Source: Paenibacillus dauci (GTDB lineage Bacteria > Bacillota > Bacilli > Paenibacillales > Paenibacillaceae). From it: DNA of 64,000 nucleotides. Where the stretch lies: contig NZ_LAQQ01000005.1 of NCBI RefSeq assembly GCF_000971985.1, forward strand, positions 496,001-560,000, written 5' to 3'. The translations under genes were made by a program, and so were the position numbers. Below the pieces are notes generated by a model that was not told the origin of the DNA, ran no database searches, and saw nothing but the letters and a program-made list of their open reading frames with translations. Position 1 is the first letter of the stretch. Every line of letters begins with the position of its first letter. Below, piece after piece: positions 19,198 to 27,558 of this stretch.

Positions 19198-20355
19198 TTA
19201 TACCAGCGCTACGATCTTTTGCGCTCCATCTGCCATGGAGTCAGCAGCTACGATGTTCAATCCCGATTCAGCCAGAATCTGCTTGCCGAGATCAACGTTC
19301 GTACCTTCGAGTCTCACCACGAGTGGACGGTCCAGCCCAATTTGCTTGGCAGCTTCAACCACACCGTTGGCAATAACATCACAGCGCATAATTCCGCCGA
19401 ATATATTAATGAAGATTCCTTTTACGTTTGGATCGGACAGGATGATTTTGAAGGCTTCAGTAACCTTCTCGGTTGTTGCACCGCCCCCTACGTCCAGGAA
19501 GTTGGCGGGTTCGCCGCCGTAGTATTTAATAATATCCATCGTTGCCATCGCCAGACCGGCACCATTGACCATACAGCCGATATTGCCGTCCAGAGCGATA
19601 TAACTCAGGTCGTATTTGGAAGCTTCAATCTCTTTTTCATCTTCTTCTTCCAGATCACGCAGTTCTAGAATTTCCGGATGACGGAACAATGCGTTGGAAT
19701 CAAAGTTCAGCTTGGCATCCAAAGCCATAACCTGTCCATCGCCTGTCACAACCAATGGGTTGATCTCAGCAATCGAGCAGTCTTTCTCAACAAATGCTTT
19801 GTACAAGGACAACATAAATTGAGCTGCTTTGTTCACCAGCTTAGTAGGAATGTTAATAGCATAAGCAAGTTTGCGGGCCTGGAAAGCTTGCAGACCTACA
19901 GCAGGATCAACCGCTTCACGGAAGATTTTTTCCGGTGTTTTCTCTGCTACTTCTTCGATCTCTGTTCCGCCTTCTTCAGAAGCCATTATGACCACTTTAC
20001 CTGTAGCACGGTCGATAACTACCCCTATGTAATATTCTTTTTGAATATCACAGCCTTCTTCGATCAAGAGACGTTTGATTTCTTTGCCTTCCGGACCTGT
20101 CTGGTGGGTAACCAGTACTTTACCCAGTAGTTCCTGCGCATACGTACGAACTTCATCTACGCTTTTGGCTACTTTAACGCCTCCGGCTTTACCTCTACCG
20201 CCAGCGTGGATCTGTGCTTTGACTACACATACTGTGCTACCTAGAGATTGTGCTGCTTCTACGGCTTCTTCCACCGTAAAGGCTACTTTGCCCTCGGGCA
20301 CTGCCACTCCATACTGTTTAAGTAATTGTTTTCCCTGATATTCATGGATATTCAT
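19198..20355 (-). CDS. sucC: Succinyl-CoA synthetase, beta subunit
   Basis: This is the ADP-forming beta subunit. It has an ATP-grasp domain at the N-terminus ([20 protein letters not shown], then [19 protein letters not shown]) and a C-terminal ligase-CoA domain ([41 protein letters not shown]). Length 385 is exactly that of the family. It is the first gene of the sucCD operon, with an extended -10 promoter and a catabolite-response-like site just upstream. Confidence 0.97.
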   Translation of the reverse strand: MNIHEYQGKQLLKQYGVAVPEGKVAFTVEEAVEAAQSLGSTVCVVKAQIHAGGRGKAGGVKVAKSVDEVRTYAQELLGKVLVTHQTGPEGKEIKRLLIEEGCDIQKEYYIGVVIDRATGKVVIMASEEGGTEIEEVAEKTPEKIFREAVDPAVGLQAFQARKLAYAINIPTKLVNKAAQFMLSLYKAFVEKDCSIAEINPLVVTGDGQVMALDAKLNFDSNALFRHPEILELRDLEEEDEKEIEASKYDLSYIALDGNIGCMVNGAGLAMATMDIIKYYGGEPANFLDVGGGATTEKVTEAFKIILSDPNVKGIFINIFGGIMRCDVIANGVVEAAKQIGLDRPLVVRLEGTNVDLGKQILAESGLNIVAADSMADGAQKIVALV

Positions 20356-20423
20356 CTGGTAAATCCTCCTATCGACATGAATGCATTCCGGTCATATTGC
20401 CCGGCAAATCAATAACCTTTGCT

Positions 20424-20452
20424 ATTGTAACATGTTTTTAAAACGCTTTCCT
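20424..20452 (-). promoter_or_regulatory. sucCD promoter with cre-like site
   Basis: On the minus strand TGTTACAAT (20424-20432) is an extended -10 element about 70 bases before the sucC start. Just upstream, AGGAAAGCGTTTTAA around 20437-20452 matches the CcpA consensus core (AAAGCGTTTT) but misses the outer TG/CA pair. Position over the -35 region would suit repression by CcpA. The site is a candidate only. Confidence 0.45.
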
Positions 20453-20552
20453 TAAAAATTTTACCATTTTAATCCACGATATGGAGAAACTCATAAGGAA
20501 GTAATTGCCTATGCTTAATATATCATGTATGCGTTAACAAAGTAAAAAAATA

Positions 20553-20589
20553 AAAATCCCTTTTAGCAATTTCTGCTAAAAGGGATTTT
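20553..20589 (-). terminator. Terminator of ohrR
   Basis: A 16-bp perfect stem (20553-20568 with 20574-20589, five-base loop) is followed on the minus strand by a T-rich tract (TTTATTTTTTT). It lies 55 bases beyond the ohrR stop. The stem includes the TCCCTTTTAGCA arm. Confidence 0.9.
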
Positions 20590-20644
20590 AGAACCGTACA
20601 TTACATATACTTGCCATCCTTTATTTACATATAAAGAAAAAGGA

Positions 20645-21127
20645 TTATTTTTTGTTCGCTGCACCATTTACATTGGCTTGGTGAATATTTTGTAGCAGCT
20701 GTTTGAACTCCAGCAGCAGTTCATCCAGTTTATCCGTGTTAATACACGTTCTTTCTTTGATATCATCGGGAATCGATACTGCTTGTTGCTGCAAGCTCCA
20801 ACCCGCTTCGGTCAATGTAATATGAACTTTACGTTCATCTTCTGTAGAACGCTTGCGAATAATAAGACCAGCTGCTTCAAGACGTTTGAGCAGTGGGGTA
20901 AGCGTACCGGAATCGAGATAAAGTGCATTACCCAATTCTTTCACTGTGCATTCCTGCTGTTCCCACAGAACGAGCATAACAAGATACTGTGAATACGTAA
21001 GACCAAGATGGTCCAGCAGCGGCTGGTACATTTTGGTCATCTCACGGGAAGAAGCATAAATCGCAAAGCAAAGCTGATTGTCCAGCTTAAGCTGGGGATG
21101 CGGATATTCCTGAGATTGAGTGTCCAT
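20645..21127 (-). CDS. ohrR: Organic hydroperoxide-sensing MarR-family repressor OhrR
   Basis: OhrR represses ohr and is inactivated by oxidation of a conserved N-terminal cysteine. The product has LDNQLCFAIYASSREMT, with Cys20 in the place of B. subtilis OhrR Cys15. Conserved tyrosines follow (MYQPLLDHLGLTYSQYLVM). The winged helix (ELGNALYLDSGTLTPLLKRLE, then RSTEDERKVHITLT) matches OhrR closely. It is divergently arranged with ohr (234 bases between the start codons), the classical pairing. At 160 residues it is about 13 longer than B. subtilis OhrR at the C-terminus. Few cysteines are present apart from Cys20, one in LWEQQECTV and one in the tail. Confidence 0.92.
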   Translation of the reverse strand: MDTQSQEYPHPQLKLDNQLCFAIYASSREMTKMYQPLLDHLGLTYSQYLVMLVLWEQQECTVKELGNALYLDSGTLTPLLKRLEAAGLIIRKRSTEDERKVHITLTEAGWSLQQQAVSIPDDIKERTCINTDKLDELLLEFKQLLQNIHQANVNGAANKK

Positions 21128-21253
21128 TCTATAATCACCTGCTTTTATATAATGAGTATTCTTGCATGTGTTCCGGATTTTTATATACTAATAACCCGTC
21201 AGACGCACTATGAATACTGGATTTTATTTAATGCTTAAACACTATTCTATCAC

Positions 21254-21324
21254 AAATTTAATTGCCTGACATTATTATTACGAAAAACATTTTACTTTTT
21301 ATATTAATTGTGGTAAATTTAATT
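21254..21324. promoter_or_regulatory. Candidate OhrR operators in the ohrR-ohr intergenic region
   Basis: The 10-mer AAATTTAATT occurs twice, at 21254-21263 (context CACAAATTTAATTGCC) and 21315-21324 (context GGTAAATTTAATTTTGTA). Both resemble half or imperfect forms of the B. subtilis OhrR box, TACAATTAAATTGTA. Their place between divergent ohrR and ohr fits. The match is imperfect and the whole region is AT-rich. Confidence 0.4.
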
Positions 21325-21360
21325 TTGTAAAATAAAATAACGAAAAAGGTGGTAATTGAT

Positions 21361-21789
21361 ATGTTAAATATCCAACAAAAAATGTATGAGACTTCTGTAA
21401 CAGCAATCGGTGGAAGACAAGGTTATGTTGAGTCCTCCAGTCCTGAACTGCGTCTTGACATTGCCACTCCAAAAGAAATGGGCGGCGCTGGTGGTGCCGG
21501 TACTAATCCCGAGCAGCTGTTTGCAGCCGGATATTCTGCTTGCTTTGATAGCGCACTGAATATGGTAGCCCGTATGCAAAAAGTAAAACATGAAGGAACC
21601 CAGGTTACTGGTACAGTAAGCTTTGGTAAAGCAGAAGATGGCGGATTCGCACTGGCAGTACGTCTGGATGTTCTGGTCAAAGGTATCGACCGCGATACAG
21701 CTTCCAAACTGGCTGAAGAAGCACACAATGTATGCCCTTATTCCCGTGCAACACGCGGTAATATTGCTGTGGAAATTAACGTTCTGTAA
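21361..21789 (+). CDS. ohr: Organic hydroperoxide resistance protein Ohr
   Basis: Ohr is a thiol peroxidase that reduces organic and lipid hydroperoxides. The two catalytic cysteines are Cys61 in AAGYSACFDSAL and Cys125 in NVCPYSRATRGN. Arg19 and Glu51 of the active site are present (GGRQG, TNPEQLF). I take the ATG at 21361 because AAAGGTGG lies eight bases upstream; an in-frame GTG at 21349 lies within that site. The 142-residue length is typical. It ends in a strong terminator and is very likely induced through OhrR oxidation. Confidence 0.96.
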   Translation: MLNIQQKMYETSVTAIGGRQGYVESSSPELRLDIATPKEMGGAGGAGTNPEQLFAAGYSACFDSALNMVARMQKVKHEGTQVTGTVSFGKAEDGGFALAVRLDVLVKGIDRDTASKLAEEAHNVCPYSRATRGNIAVEINVL

Positions 21790-21870
21790 TAGATTTTTCC
21801 TTTTTGGAGCTTTCTTTTCCCCTAAGGAAAGACTTCTAATTTGAATGGCTTATATAAATATAATGATGTA

Positions 21871-21902
21871 AGAAGCAGCTTCCCCGGCTGCTTCTTTTTT
21901 TT
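21871..21902 (+). terminator. Terminator of ohr
   Basis: The stem AGAAGCAGC (21871-21879) pairs with GCTGCTTCT (21887-21895) and is followed by eight T. It lies about 80 bases after the ohr stop: a textbook factor-independent terminator. Confidence 0.93.
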
Positions 21903-22064
21903 GAGATTATCTAAAGTGAAATCAAATTAATCCATATAAATGATATTTCTTTAGATTAATTTCCGATGTTTATGATACCGAATACATTACTGTTGCATCC
22001 GCATTTTGCGCTATTAAAAAGAACTGTACCAAAAGTGATCTCCATGTAAGCTACGTGTCAAAAG

Positions 22065-22093
22065 TTGTCTCTCGGTGTATGTATGGTTATAAT
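22065..22093 (+). promoter_or_regulatory. Sigma-A promoter for the lipoprotein gene
   Basis: TTGTCT (22065-22070) and TATAAT (22088-22093) are separated by exactly 17 bases, 100 bases before the start codon. Confidence 0.7.
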
Positions 22094-22192
22094 GATAATT
22101 GCTTTGCACCTTTCATTATTTGTGATTATCTTATTTGCACTTGCAGAGAATGAATAATCCTAACACATCATCACTACAACAGGAGGTCAATT

Positions 22193-22816
22193 ATGAAACT
22201 GAAAGTCACTACACTCTTACTCGCAATTACTGTCGTTGCAGCGACCGGCTGTTCCAAAGCAAATGAATCTGCACCAGCACCTACTACGGGATCGACTACT
22301 ACGACCGAACAAGGTACTACAGACACCACTGCTACCGATAACAAAGCAACTGACGAGCAGGGAACAGCTGCTACGGATACAAAGGACAACGCAACAATGG
22401 ATAACAAAACGACAGAATCTGATAGTTCTACTGATTCTGCCAGTAAAACGCCTGCTGCTGACATGACTACAAAAGAAGTAGCTGCTGCTATCAAAAAACA
22501 GGGTATTGATCTGGTAGCCGAACCAGATGCCGCTGGTAAATGGGTATTAAATGATGTAAAACCTGATCGTTATGTAACCACCAAAGATCCGAAAAAAACC
22601 GAACCTGTATCGATCTATGTTTTCAAATCCGAAGCTGATCTGCAAAAAGGCCTGGACGATCTGAAAACACAGCAAAATGGTATTCCTTTCAAAAAGACCG
22701 AGTATACCAATGGAAACGTACTGGTAATCTACTGGTTTAACCCGGACCTGAATGATGGTAATGTGGACAAAGGAACTCTGGATGACAAGCTATCCAAAGC
22801 TGTTAAAAGCTTGTAA
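22193..22816 (+). CDS. Lipoprotein with Thr/Asp/Ala-rich linker, function unknown
   Basis: The N-terminus is a lipoprotein signal peptide with lipobox VAATGC and Cys20 as the predicted lipidation site. Residues ~21-100 are a low-complexity Thr/Asp/Lys/Ala spacer that probably reaches through the cell wall. The C-terminal part (~105-207) is a small folded domain with YVFKSEADLQKGLDDLKTQ and VLVIYWFNPDLNDG. I do not recognise its family. The start follows ACAGGAGGTCAATT. The gene stands alone with its own promoter and terminator. A surface-exposed, membrane-anchored protein is the safest statement. Confidence 0.85.
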   Translation: MKLKVTTLLLAITVVAATGCSKANESAPAPTTGSTTTTEQGTTDTTATDNKATDEQGTAATDTKDNATMDNKTTESDSSTDSASKTPAADMTTKEVAAAIKKQGIDLVAEPDAAGKWVLNDVKPDRYVTTKDPKKTEPVSIYVFKSEADLQKGLDDLKTQQNGIPFKKTEYTNGNVLVIYWFNPDLNDGNVDKGTLDDKLSKAVKSL

Positions 22817-22836
22817 CAAAATTAGGACAACTGTAT

Positions 22837-22892
22837 ATGTATACATCAAAAAGACTGGCGCACAATCGCGTCAGTCTTTTTGTTGTATACAT
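22837..22892. terminator. Long bidirectional hairpin terminator
   Basis: Outer arms ATGTATACA (22837-22845) and TGTATACAT (22884-22892) continue into AAAAAGACTG (22848-22857) and CAGTCTTTTT (22872-22881). T-rich arms on both strands let it serve the lipoprotein gene (plus) and the converging microprotein genes (minus). Confidence 0.85.
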
Positions 22893-22982
22893 GCAAAATG
22901 CGTACTGCCTGTCCTATATACTTTATGTTGGAATATGCCTCTTTATGCTTTTCCTCTTTAGTAATGTGCTGATCTACCGAGT

Positions 22983-23138
22983 TCACGATTTTCGACTGCC
23001 CGTAAAAGGATTGATCTCATAGGTCAAATCACGCCCGGTCTCTTTTTCCTCTGCATGAATGCGTCTACCGATCGCCATAATATACAGAGCATTTGCAGCT
23101 TTGGCCAAGCCAGACAGGATATGCACAACAATTTCCAC
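22983..23138 (-). CDS. 51-residue microprotein, paralogue B (GRDLTxEINPFTGxR tail)
   Basis: This short gene has a GTG start with GGAGGAGAGCAAC upstream. The product starts MEIVVHILSGLAKAANALY, a moderately hydrophobic segment that could be a membrane anchor. It ends in a polar tail with GRRIHAEEKETGRDLTYEI and NPFTGSRKS. It is the same length as the upstream paralogue (23217-23372) and 21 of the last 30 aligned residues are identical, the strongest sign that both are real. I do not recognise the family. It lies 78 bases after the paralogue in the same direction. Confidence 0.8.
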   Translation of the reverse strand: MEIVVHILSGLAKAANALYIMAIGRRIHAEEKETGRDLTYEINPFTGSRKS

Positions 23139-23216
23139 GTTGCTCTCCTCCTCATACTGTAGTTCTGAAAACCTTGCTGCATTTTATTAACCCGACGACC
23201 ATGCAAAAATCAATTG

Positions 23217-23372
23217 TCAATCTCGTCCGCCGGTAAAAGGATTGATTTCATGGGTAAGGTCACGCCCTGCTTTTTGCTCTTCATGATGAATCCGTTTGCC
23301 AATCGCAATTTTATTCCATATGAGAGGAGCACAGACTGCTATCATAAAAACAATAAGCCAAAATAATTCCAT
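23217..23372 (-). CDS. 51-residue single-pass membrane microprotein, paralogue A
   Basis: The ATG at 23372 has AAAGGA nine bases upstream. In-frame codons further upstream (ATG at 23381 and beyond) lack good spacing, so this is the likelier start. The product starts MELFWLIVFMIAVCAPLIW, a clear transmembrane helix, then a basic flank IAIGKRIHHEEQ and the tail GRDLTHEINPFTGGRD. Topology with the tail in the cytoplasm is expected from the positive-inside rule. The conserved tail it shares with paralogue B points to a common binding partner. It lies 97 bases after the yuiH-like gene and may be cotranscribed. Confidence 0.82.
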   Translation of the reverse strand: MELFWLIVFMIAVCAPLIWNKIAIGKRIHHEEQKAGRDLTHEINPFTGGRD

Positions 23373-23469
23373 ATCACTCATTCCTTTCTCGATAATCATA
23401 AGAATTATAATAAAAGGATATATGACCGTATACGGAACAAACAAAGATCAGTTTCATAAAAATGGAAAT

Positions 23470-24147
23470 TCAGTCTGCTTCGCAATACTTCCATTCGTCT
23501 TCCGGCATCTCATATTCATCCGAAGAAAAACGTTCCTCTTTGAAAGGATCAGCTATATTATGGAATCCGTGATTCTCCCAGAATCCTCTCCGATCCTCTT
23601 TCATAAATTCAATCCCGCGAATCCATTTTGCACTTTTCCAGAAATAAAATTGCGGCACAATCAGACGCAGTGGCCATCCATGCTTGGCAGTAAGAGGTTT
23701 GCCATCATAATTCCAGGCAAGCAATACATCATCTTTCATAAGTTCTTCCAGCGCTACATTGGTCTCGTAATCCGGATCAGCATGAATCATGACATACTGT
23801 GCTTCCGGCTTGATCTTCAACTGTTGAACCAGATCAGAGAATCGCACCCCTTCCCATGGCGTATCAAATTTGGACCAGCGCGTTACACAGTGAATATCGC
23901 TTACGGTACGGGTAATTGGCATCGCCTGAAGCTGTTCAAATGAAAAAGTATGTTCCTCTTCCACCTCTCCGAAAATTCGCAGATTCCATTGACTCAGATC
24001 ATATTCAGGCACCTTGCCTTCATGCAGAATCGGAAAACTGTCGGTAAGTGTCTGACCTGGTGGCAGACGGCGCTGCAGCTCCTCATCCAGTAAGGGTTTA
24101 TTGGGAATACGTGCATTTTTCAGACGTTCTGCTTTATTAGACTGCAT
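23470..24147 (-). CDS. Sulfite-oxidase-like molybdopterin oxidoreductase (YuiH family)
   Basis: The 225-residue protein is an oxidoreductase molybdopterin-binding domain without heme or dimerisation domains. Cys87 in SDIHCVTRWSKFDTPWEG is the expected molybdenum ligand. KHGWPLRLIVPQFYFWKSAKW is the conserved cofactor-binding block. It has no twin-arginine or other signal peptide, so a cytoplasmic enzyme is expected. The substrate is unknown; sulfite oxidase activity should not be assumed from the fold. The start follows AAGGAGGTAATTCA. Two tandem microprotein genes follow on the same strand. Confidence 0.88.
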   Translation of the reverse strand: MQSNKAERLKNARIPNKPLLDEELQRRLPPGQTLTDSFPILHEGKVPEYDLSQWNLRIFGEVEEEHTFSFEQLQAMPITRTVSDIHCVTRWSKFDTPWEGVRFSDLVQQLKIKPEAQYVMIHADPDYETNVALEELMKDDVLLAWNYDGKPLTAKHGWPLRLIVPQFYFWKSAKWIRGIEFMKEDRRGFWENHGFHNIADPFKEERFSSDEYEMPEDEWKYCEAD

Positions 24148-24217
24148 TGAATTACCTCCTTCTTTCTAGTATGTTTTATATTAAACATTCGACAACCAAA
24201 TAGAAAGGGTTTTGATA

Positions 24218-24586
24218 ATGCTCTTTATTAACAAAAAGTTAGTGAATACTCCGGCTGAACCATATTGGCAGCCTGATATGGTTATTTGTTATGCCAAATC
24301 GCAAAGTCTCGCCTCTGTAACCAATCAGGCGGTATTGCTACTTAATACCAACAAACTTGTTATTATTTTTCTTACTCTATTTACATCCAAAACAGCCGCT
24401 GTATTTGAATTCGCCACAGCAGATGTACTCAATCAGAAGTATAACCCGAGCCTCGGACTTTCTTCGACATGGTCATTTGATGCTGGAGGACAGCACTGGC
24501 GCTTTCTAATCAATAAAGTTATTTTACCATTGGGTTCGATGCAGGCAGATTTCCTGGAATTTTTGCAGCAAAATATTGTAGAGTAG
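24218..24586 (+). CDS. Hypothetical protein of 122 residues
   Basis: The ATG at 24218 follows AGAAAGGG with eight-base spacing, so translation is likely. The product (MLFINKKLVNTPAEPYWQPD at the start) has a hydrophobic stretch VLLLNTNKLVIIFLTLFTSK and a C-terminal FLINKVILPLGSMQADFLEF. I do not recognise a family. It might be a small beta-barrel of the PH type, but this is a guess from the hydrophobic pattern. It is divergent from yuiH, 70 bases away. A weak hairpin (24622-24647) follows. Confidence 0.6.
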   Translation: MLFINKKLVNTPAEPYWQPDMVICYAKSQSLASVTNQAVLLLNTNKLVIIFLTLFTSKTAAVFEFATADVLNQKYNPSLGLSSTWSFDAGGQHWRFLINKVILPLGSMQADFLEFLQQNIVE

Positions 24587-24683
24587 TAGCAGTATCTCCT
24601 TCAGAATTACTGGATAACGGATATGCAGTGAATTCCGCCAACTGCATTCATCCAGCTTTATTTAATATACTCTATCAAAGATA

Positions 24684-26618
24684 CTAGACTTTTCGATCCA
24701 ATTGCCGATATTGTATCGCTTCTGCAATATGTACCGCTTCAATTTGTTCTTTTTCTTCCAAATCTGCAATCGTGCGGGCAAGCTTGAGCACCCGGTCTCT
24801 TGCACGCATACTCATTCCCAGCTGTTCAAAAGCAGCTTCCAGCAACAAATTTGCATCAGCAGCCAGATGAGTATGTTCTCGCAGCCAGCGTCCGGATAAC
24901 TGACTGTTCCACTGAATCCCGAGGCCAGCATATCGTTTCAGCTGGCGTTCATGAGTCCGATGTACAATGGCTCTCATACTGGCCGAATCATAACCATCTG
25001 GCTGAAAACCTTCAGACTGCTGCCAGTCGCGCTCGCTAGGACGCGGCACTTCGATCTGCAGATCAATCCGGTCCAGCAGTGGCCCGGATATTTTGGCACG
25101 GTAGCGGGCAATCTGAGCATCGCTACATGTACATTGGTGTACGGGGTGCTGACTTCCCAGATAACCGCATGGACATGGATTCATAGAACCTGCAAGCAGA
25201 AAATTCGCCGGAAAAGTAAATACCGCTCTGGCACGGCTAATCTGCACTTCATGATCTTCCAGTGGCTGCCGCAGCACTTCAAGTACGGCTCTCGGGAACT
25301 CAGGCAGTTCATCAAGGAACAATATCCCCTGATGAGCCAGACTTACTTCACCCGGTTTGGGGATACTGCTTCCACCTATCAGACCGGGAACAGTAATACT
25401 GTGATGAGGAGAACGAAAAGGACGGGTAGTCACCAAACCTGTGGTACTGTCCTTGAACCTGCCAGCGACACTTAATATTTTGGTAACTTCCAGAGCTTCC
25501 TCTTCGGTTAATGCAGGCAAAATGGTAGGCAGACGCTTGATTAACATCGTTTTACCTGTCCCGGGAGGACCAAGCAGCAGAATATTATGCATTCCCGAAG
25601 CCGCAATCATAAGCGCACGTTTGACATGCTGCTGGCCGAATACATCAGCATAATCTTCATGAGTAAGCGCTGTAGACTGACGAAGCTGTTCCATATGAGA
25701 ACGACTCAGCAATAGAGGTTCCAGATCGACCAGTTTACGTGGATCGGATTTCTTGATCGGTATCGGTAATTCTGCAGAATACTTCTCTGTAGAGTGCTTT
25801 TTTGATTCTTTTCGCGGTAAGGTTAATTCTGAATTCTGCATTATGGAAGAATCTATGGAAGCAGATTCTGTAGTATCTTCAATTGTCTCTGCTCTCCCGG
25901 CAGTTACAGAAATATCAGCATGTCCAGTTTTTGTATCTTCTGATTTCATATCCATCATGGATGGAGAATTGGAAGATATTTCATAATCCATTACAGTATT
26001 CTGGCTTGAAACCTGTTGTGTTACTTTTCTGACCTGTATCGGTGGTTGTCCAGGGACACCCATTTTAAATGTCTCCACTCCTGTCCGCATATCAGGCTTG
26101 TCTGAATGCTGATGGTGCAGCTCACTAAAGAGCTCATTCATATGTTTGATCCCGTATACACGTATACCCTCTACAAGTGATGCTTCCAAGGCATTATCTG
26201 CAGGCAGAATGACGGAGGTCAATCCATGCTGCCGTGCAGCGTCTACCATAGACAGAACACCAGGTACAGGACGAAGTGCACCATCCAGGGCAAGCTCACC
26301 GATAAGCAGCATTTTATCCTGTCCCGGAAAAATAATCTGATCACTCGTAGCAAGTATTCCCATCGCAATCGCCAGATCAAAAGCCGAACCTTCCTTTCTC
26401 AGGTCAGCTGGTGCCAGATTGATAGTGACCCGCTGAGACGGAAAAGTGAATCCACAATTCTTGATCGCTGACCTTACCCGTTCGACCGACTCTCTGATTG
26501 CAGAATCCGGCAAGCCAATAATCGATACCATCGGCAAACCATTGGAAAGGTCTGTCTCTACTTCTACCATCACGCCATGAATACCCTGAAGACAGGCACT
26601 GAATAATTTGCCATACAT
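24684..26618 (-). CDS. YifB/ComM-family Mg-chelatase-like ATPase with long insertion
   Basis: The protein has a Lon-protease-like N-terminal domain (~1-165, MYGKLFSACLQGIHG), an AAA+ core with Walker A GPPGTGKT at ~350, Walker B LFLDELPEF, and the C-terminal Mg_chelatase domain (SMRARDRVLKLARTIADLE). The related ComM promotes branch migration during transformation. Typical members have about 505 residues; this one has 644 because residues ~170-315 form a Ser/Thr/Glu/Met-rich, probably disordered linker. The start is placed at MYGK, the usual family start, which has AAAGGGTG upstream. A start at 26630 would lie inside that site. Confidence 0.93.
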   Translation of the reverse strand: MYGKLFSACLQGIHGVMVEVETDLSNGLPMVSIIGLPDSAIRESVERVRSAIKNCGFTFPSQRVTINLAPADLRKEGSAFDLAIAMGILATSDQIIFPGQDKMLLIGELALDGALRPVPGVLSMVDAARQHGLTSVILPADNALEASLVEGIRVYGIKHMNELFSELHHQHSDKPDMRTGVETFKMGVPGQPPIQVRKVTQQVSSQNTVMDYEISSNSPSMMDMKSEDTKTGHADISVTAGRAETIEDTTESASIDSSIMQNSELTLPRKESKKHSTEKYSAELPIPIKKSDPRKLVDLEPLLLSRSHMEQLRQSTALTHEDYADVFGQQHVKRALMIAASGMHNILLLGPPGTGKTMLIKRLPTILPALTEEEALEVTKILSVAGRFKDSTTGLVTTRPFRSPHHSITVPGLIGGSSIPKPGEVSLAHQGILFLDELPEFPRAVLEVLRQPLEDHEVQISRARAVFTFPANFLLAGSMNPCPCGYLGSQHPVHQCTCSDAQIARYRAKISGPLLDRIDLQIEVPRPSERDWQQSEGFQPDGYDSASMRAIVHRTHERQLKRYAGLGIQWNSQLSGRWLREHTHLAADANLLLEAAFEQLGMSMRARDRVLKLARTIADLEEKEQIEAVHIAEAIQYRQLDRKV

Positions 26619-26809
26619 AACAAAAAACACCCTTTCTGTATACGTTTCTCTGTCAATTTGCAGAAATGTATTACAAATGGGTGCTTCCTCATTTTGTACT
26701 TGATTTTATGATTGATTACCTCTATATGATACCACTTGATACTCTATCTTCATTCTATTGTGAGCGGATATTGTAGGTTACCCCAACAAACCTAATTTAT
26801 ACCGATTCT

Positions 26810-27250
26810 TCAAAAAGCCTGGATAATGTGTTCCAGCTCGGTTACCTGGTAAGCCGAATTCATCTGGATACTAATAACATCATAACGAAATCGTTGGTGG
26901 TACTGATGTGTACAGTGTGCATATACTTCAGCAGTTTCGCGTATTTGCCGCTGCTTGCGCCAATCCACCGACTCCGCCGCAGTGCCATGTGTTACTCCGC
27001 TGCGGCTACGTACTTCCACAATTATAATCATACCATCTATGGCAGCAATAATATCCAGTTCTCCACTGCGACAGCGCCAGTTTCTGGTAAGGATCTCGTA
27101 ACCTTGCTGATCCAGATAATAAGCAGCTGTATCTTCTGCAATTCTGCCTTTGAACTTCCTGTCATCCTGTGGTTCATCCATAGATTTGTTATGGGCAATA
27201 TGTGGCATCATAGATTTTGTATCGTTAACCGGTAAATCCGATTTATTCAT
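26810..27250 (-). CDS. UPF0102 (YraN) family endonuclease-like protein
   Basis: YraN proteins have a restriction-endonuclease-like fold. The core is GRIAEDTAAYYLDQQGYEIL, RNWRCRSGELDIIA and IIVEVRSRSG, giving the D-x-n-E-x-(K/R) arrangement. A ~35-residue polar N-terminal extension precedes the family domain (usual length ~120, here 146). The start is set at ATG 27250 with GGTGA upstream; a GTG at 27259 overlaps the ylqH stop. It follows ylqH by only a few bases, so the two are cotranscribed. Biochemical function is not settled in the family. Confidence 0.9.
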   Translation of the reverse strand: MNKSDLPVNDTKSMMPHIAHNKSMDEPQDDRKFKGRIAEDTAAYYLDQQGYEILTRNWRCRSGELDIIAAIDGMIIIVEVRSRSGVTHGTAAESVDWRKQRQIRETAEVYAHCTHQYHQRFRYDVISIQMNSAYQVTELEHIIQAF

Positions 27251-27255
27251 TGCAA

Positions 27256-27558
27256 TCACCAGATATCGAGACCGGACATTAAATTCTTGTCGGCCCGGTA
27301 AATAAAAGTCAGTATTTCGGCAACCAGATCGTACAGTTCTCCCGGAATTTGCTGATCGAGATCAAGCTTGGATAATACTTCAACCAGTGCAGCATCTTCC
27401 TGAATCGCTACGCCGGCTTCCTGAGCTTTTTCCAGAATAGTCTCGGCTACTCGTCCCCGTCCTTTGGCAACGACAATAGGAGCTTCGCCTTGAGATGGAT
27501 CATATTTCAGGGCAACAGCACGCTTGCCTACAAACGAATTGTCTTTGGGATTATTCAT
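27256..27558 (-). CDS. FlhB C-terminal-domain homologue (YlqH/FhlB type)
   Basis: This 100-residue soluble protein corresponds to the cytoplasmic part of FlhB after the NPTH autocleavage site: AVALKYDPSQGEAPIVVAKG is the sequence that directly follows NPTH in FlhB, and IPGELYDLVAEILTFIYRAD is the family C-terminus. The NPTH motif itself is absent. FlhB-C is the part that contacts FliK during the export specificity switch. The ATG overlaps the stop of the upstream gene (ATGA), so its translation is coupled to the FliK-C-like protein. It is far from the main flagellar operon. Confidence 0.9.
   Translation of the reverse strand: MNNPKDNSFVGKRAVALKYDPSQGEAPIVVAKGRGRVAETILEKAQEAGVAIQEDAALVEVLSKLDLDQQIPGELYDLVAEILTFIYRADKNLMSGLDIW

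Larger units (their letters stand above)
21790..22192. other. Gene-free interval between ohr and the lipoprotein gene
   Basis: This 400-base stretch holds the ohr terminator (21871-21902) and a sigma-A promoter for the lipoprotein gene (22065-22093). I see no coding frame, RNA gene or repeat in the remainder. Confidence 0.7.

Noticed and set aside
23024-23206. 60-codon minus-strand frame over the paralogue B microprotein
   Set aside because: A different frame of the same stretch gives a protein with a strong paralogue next door and a good ribosome site.
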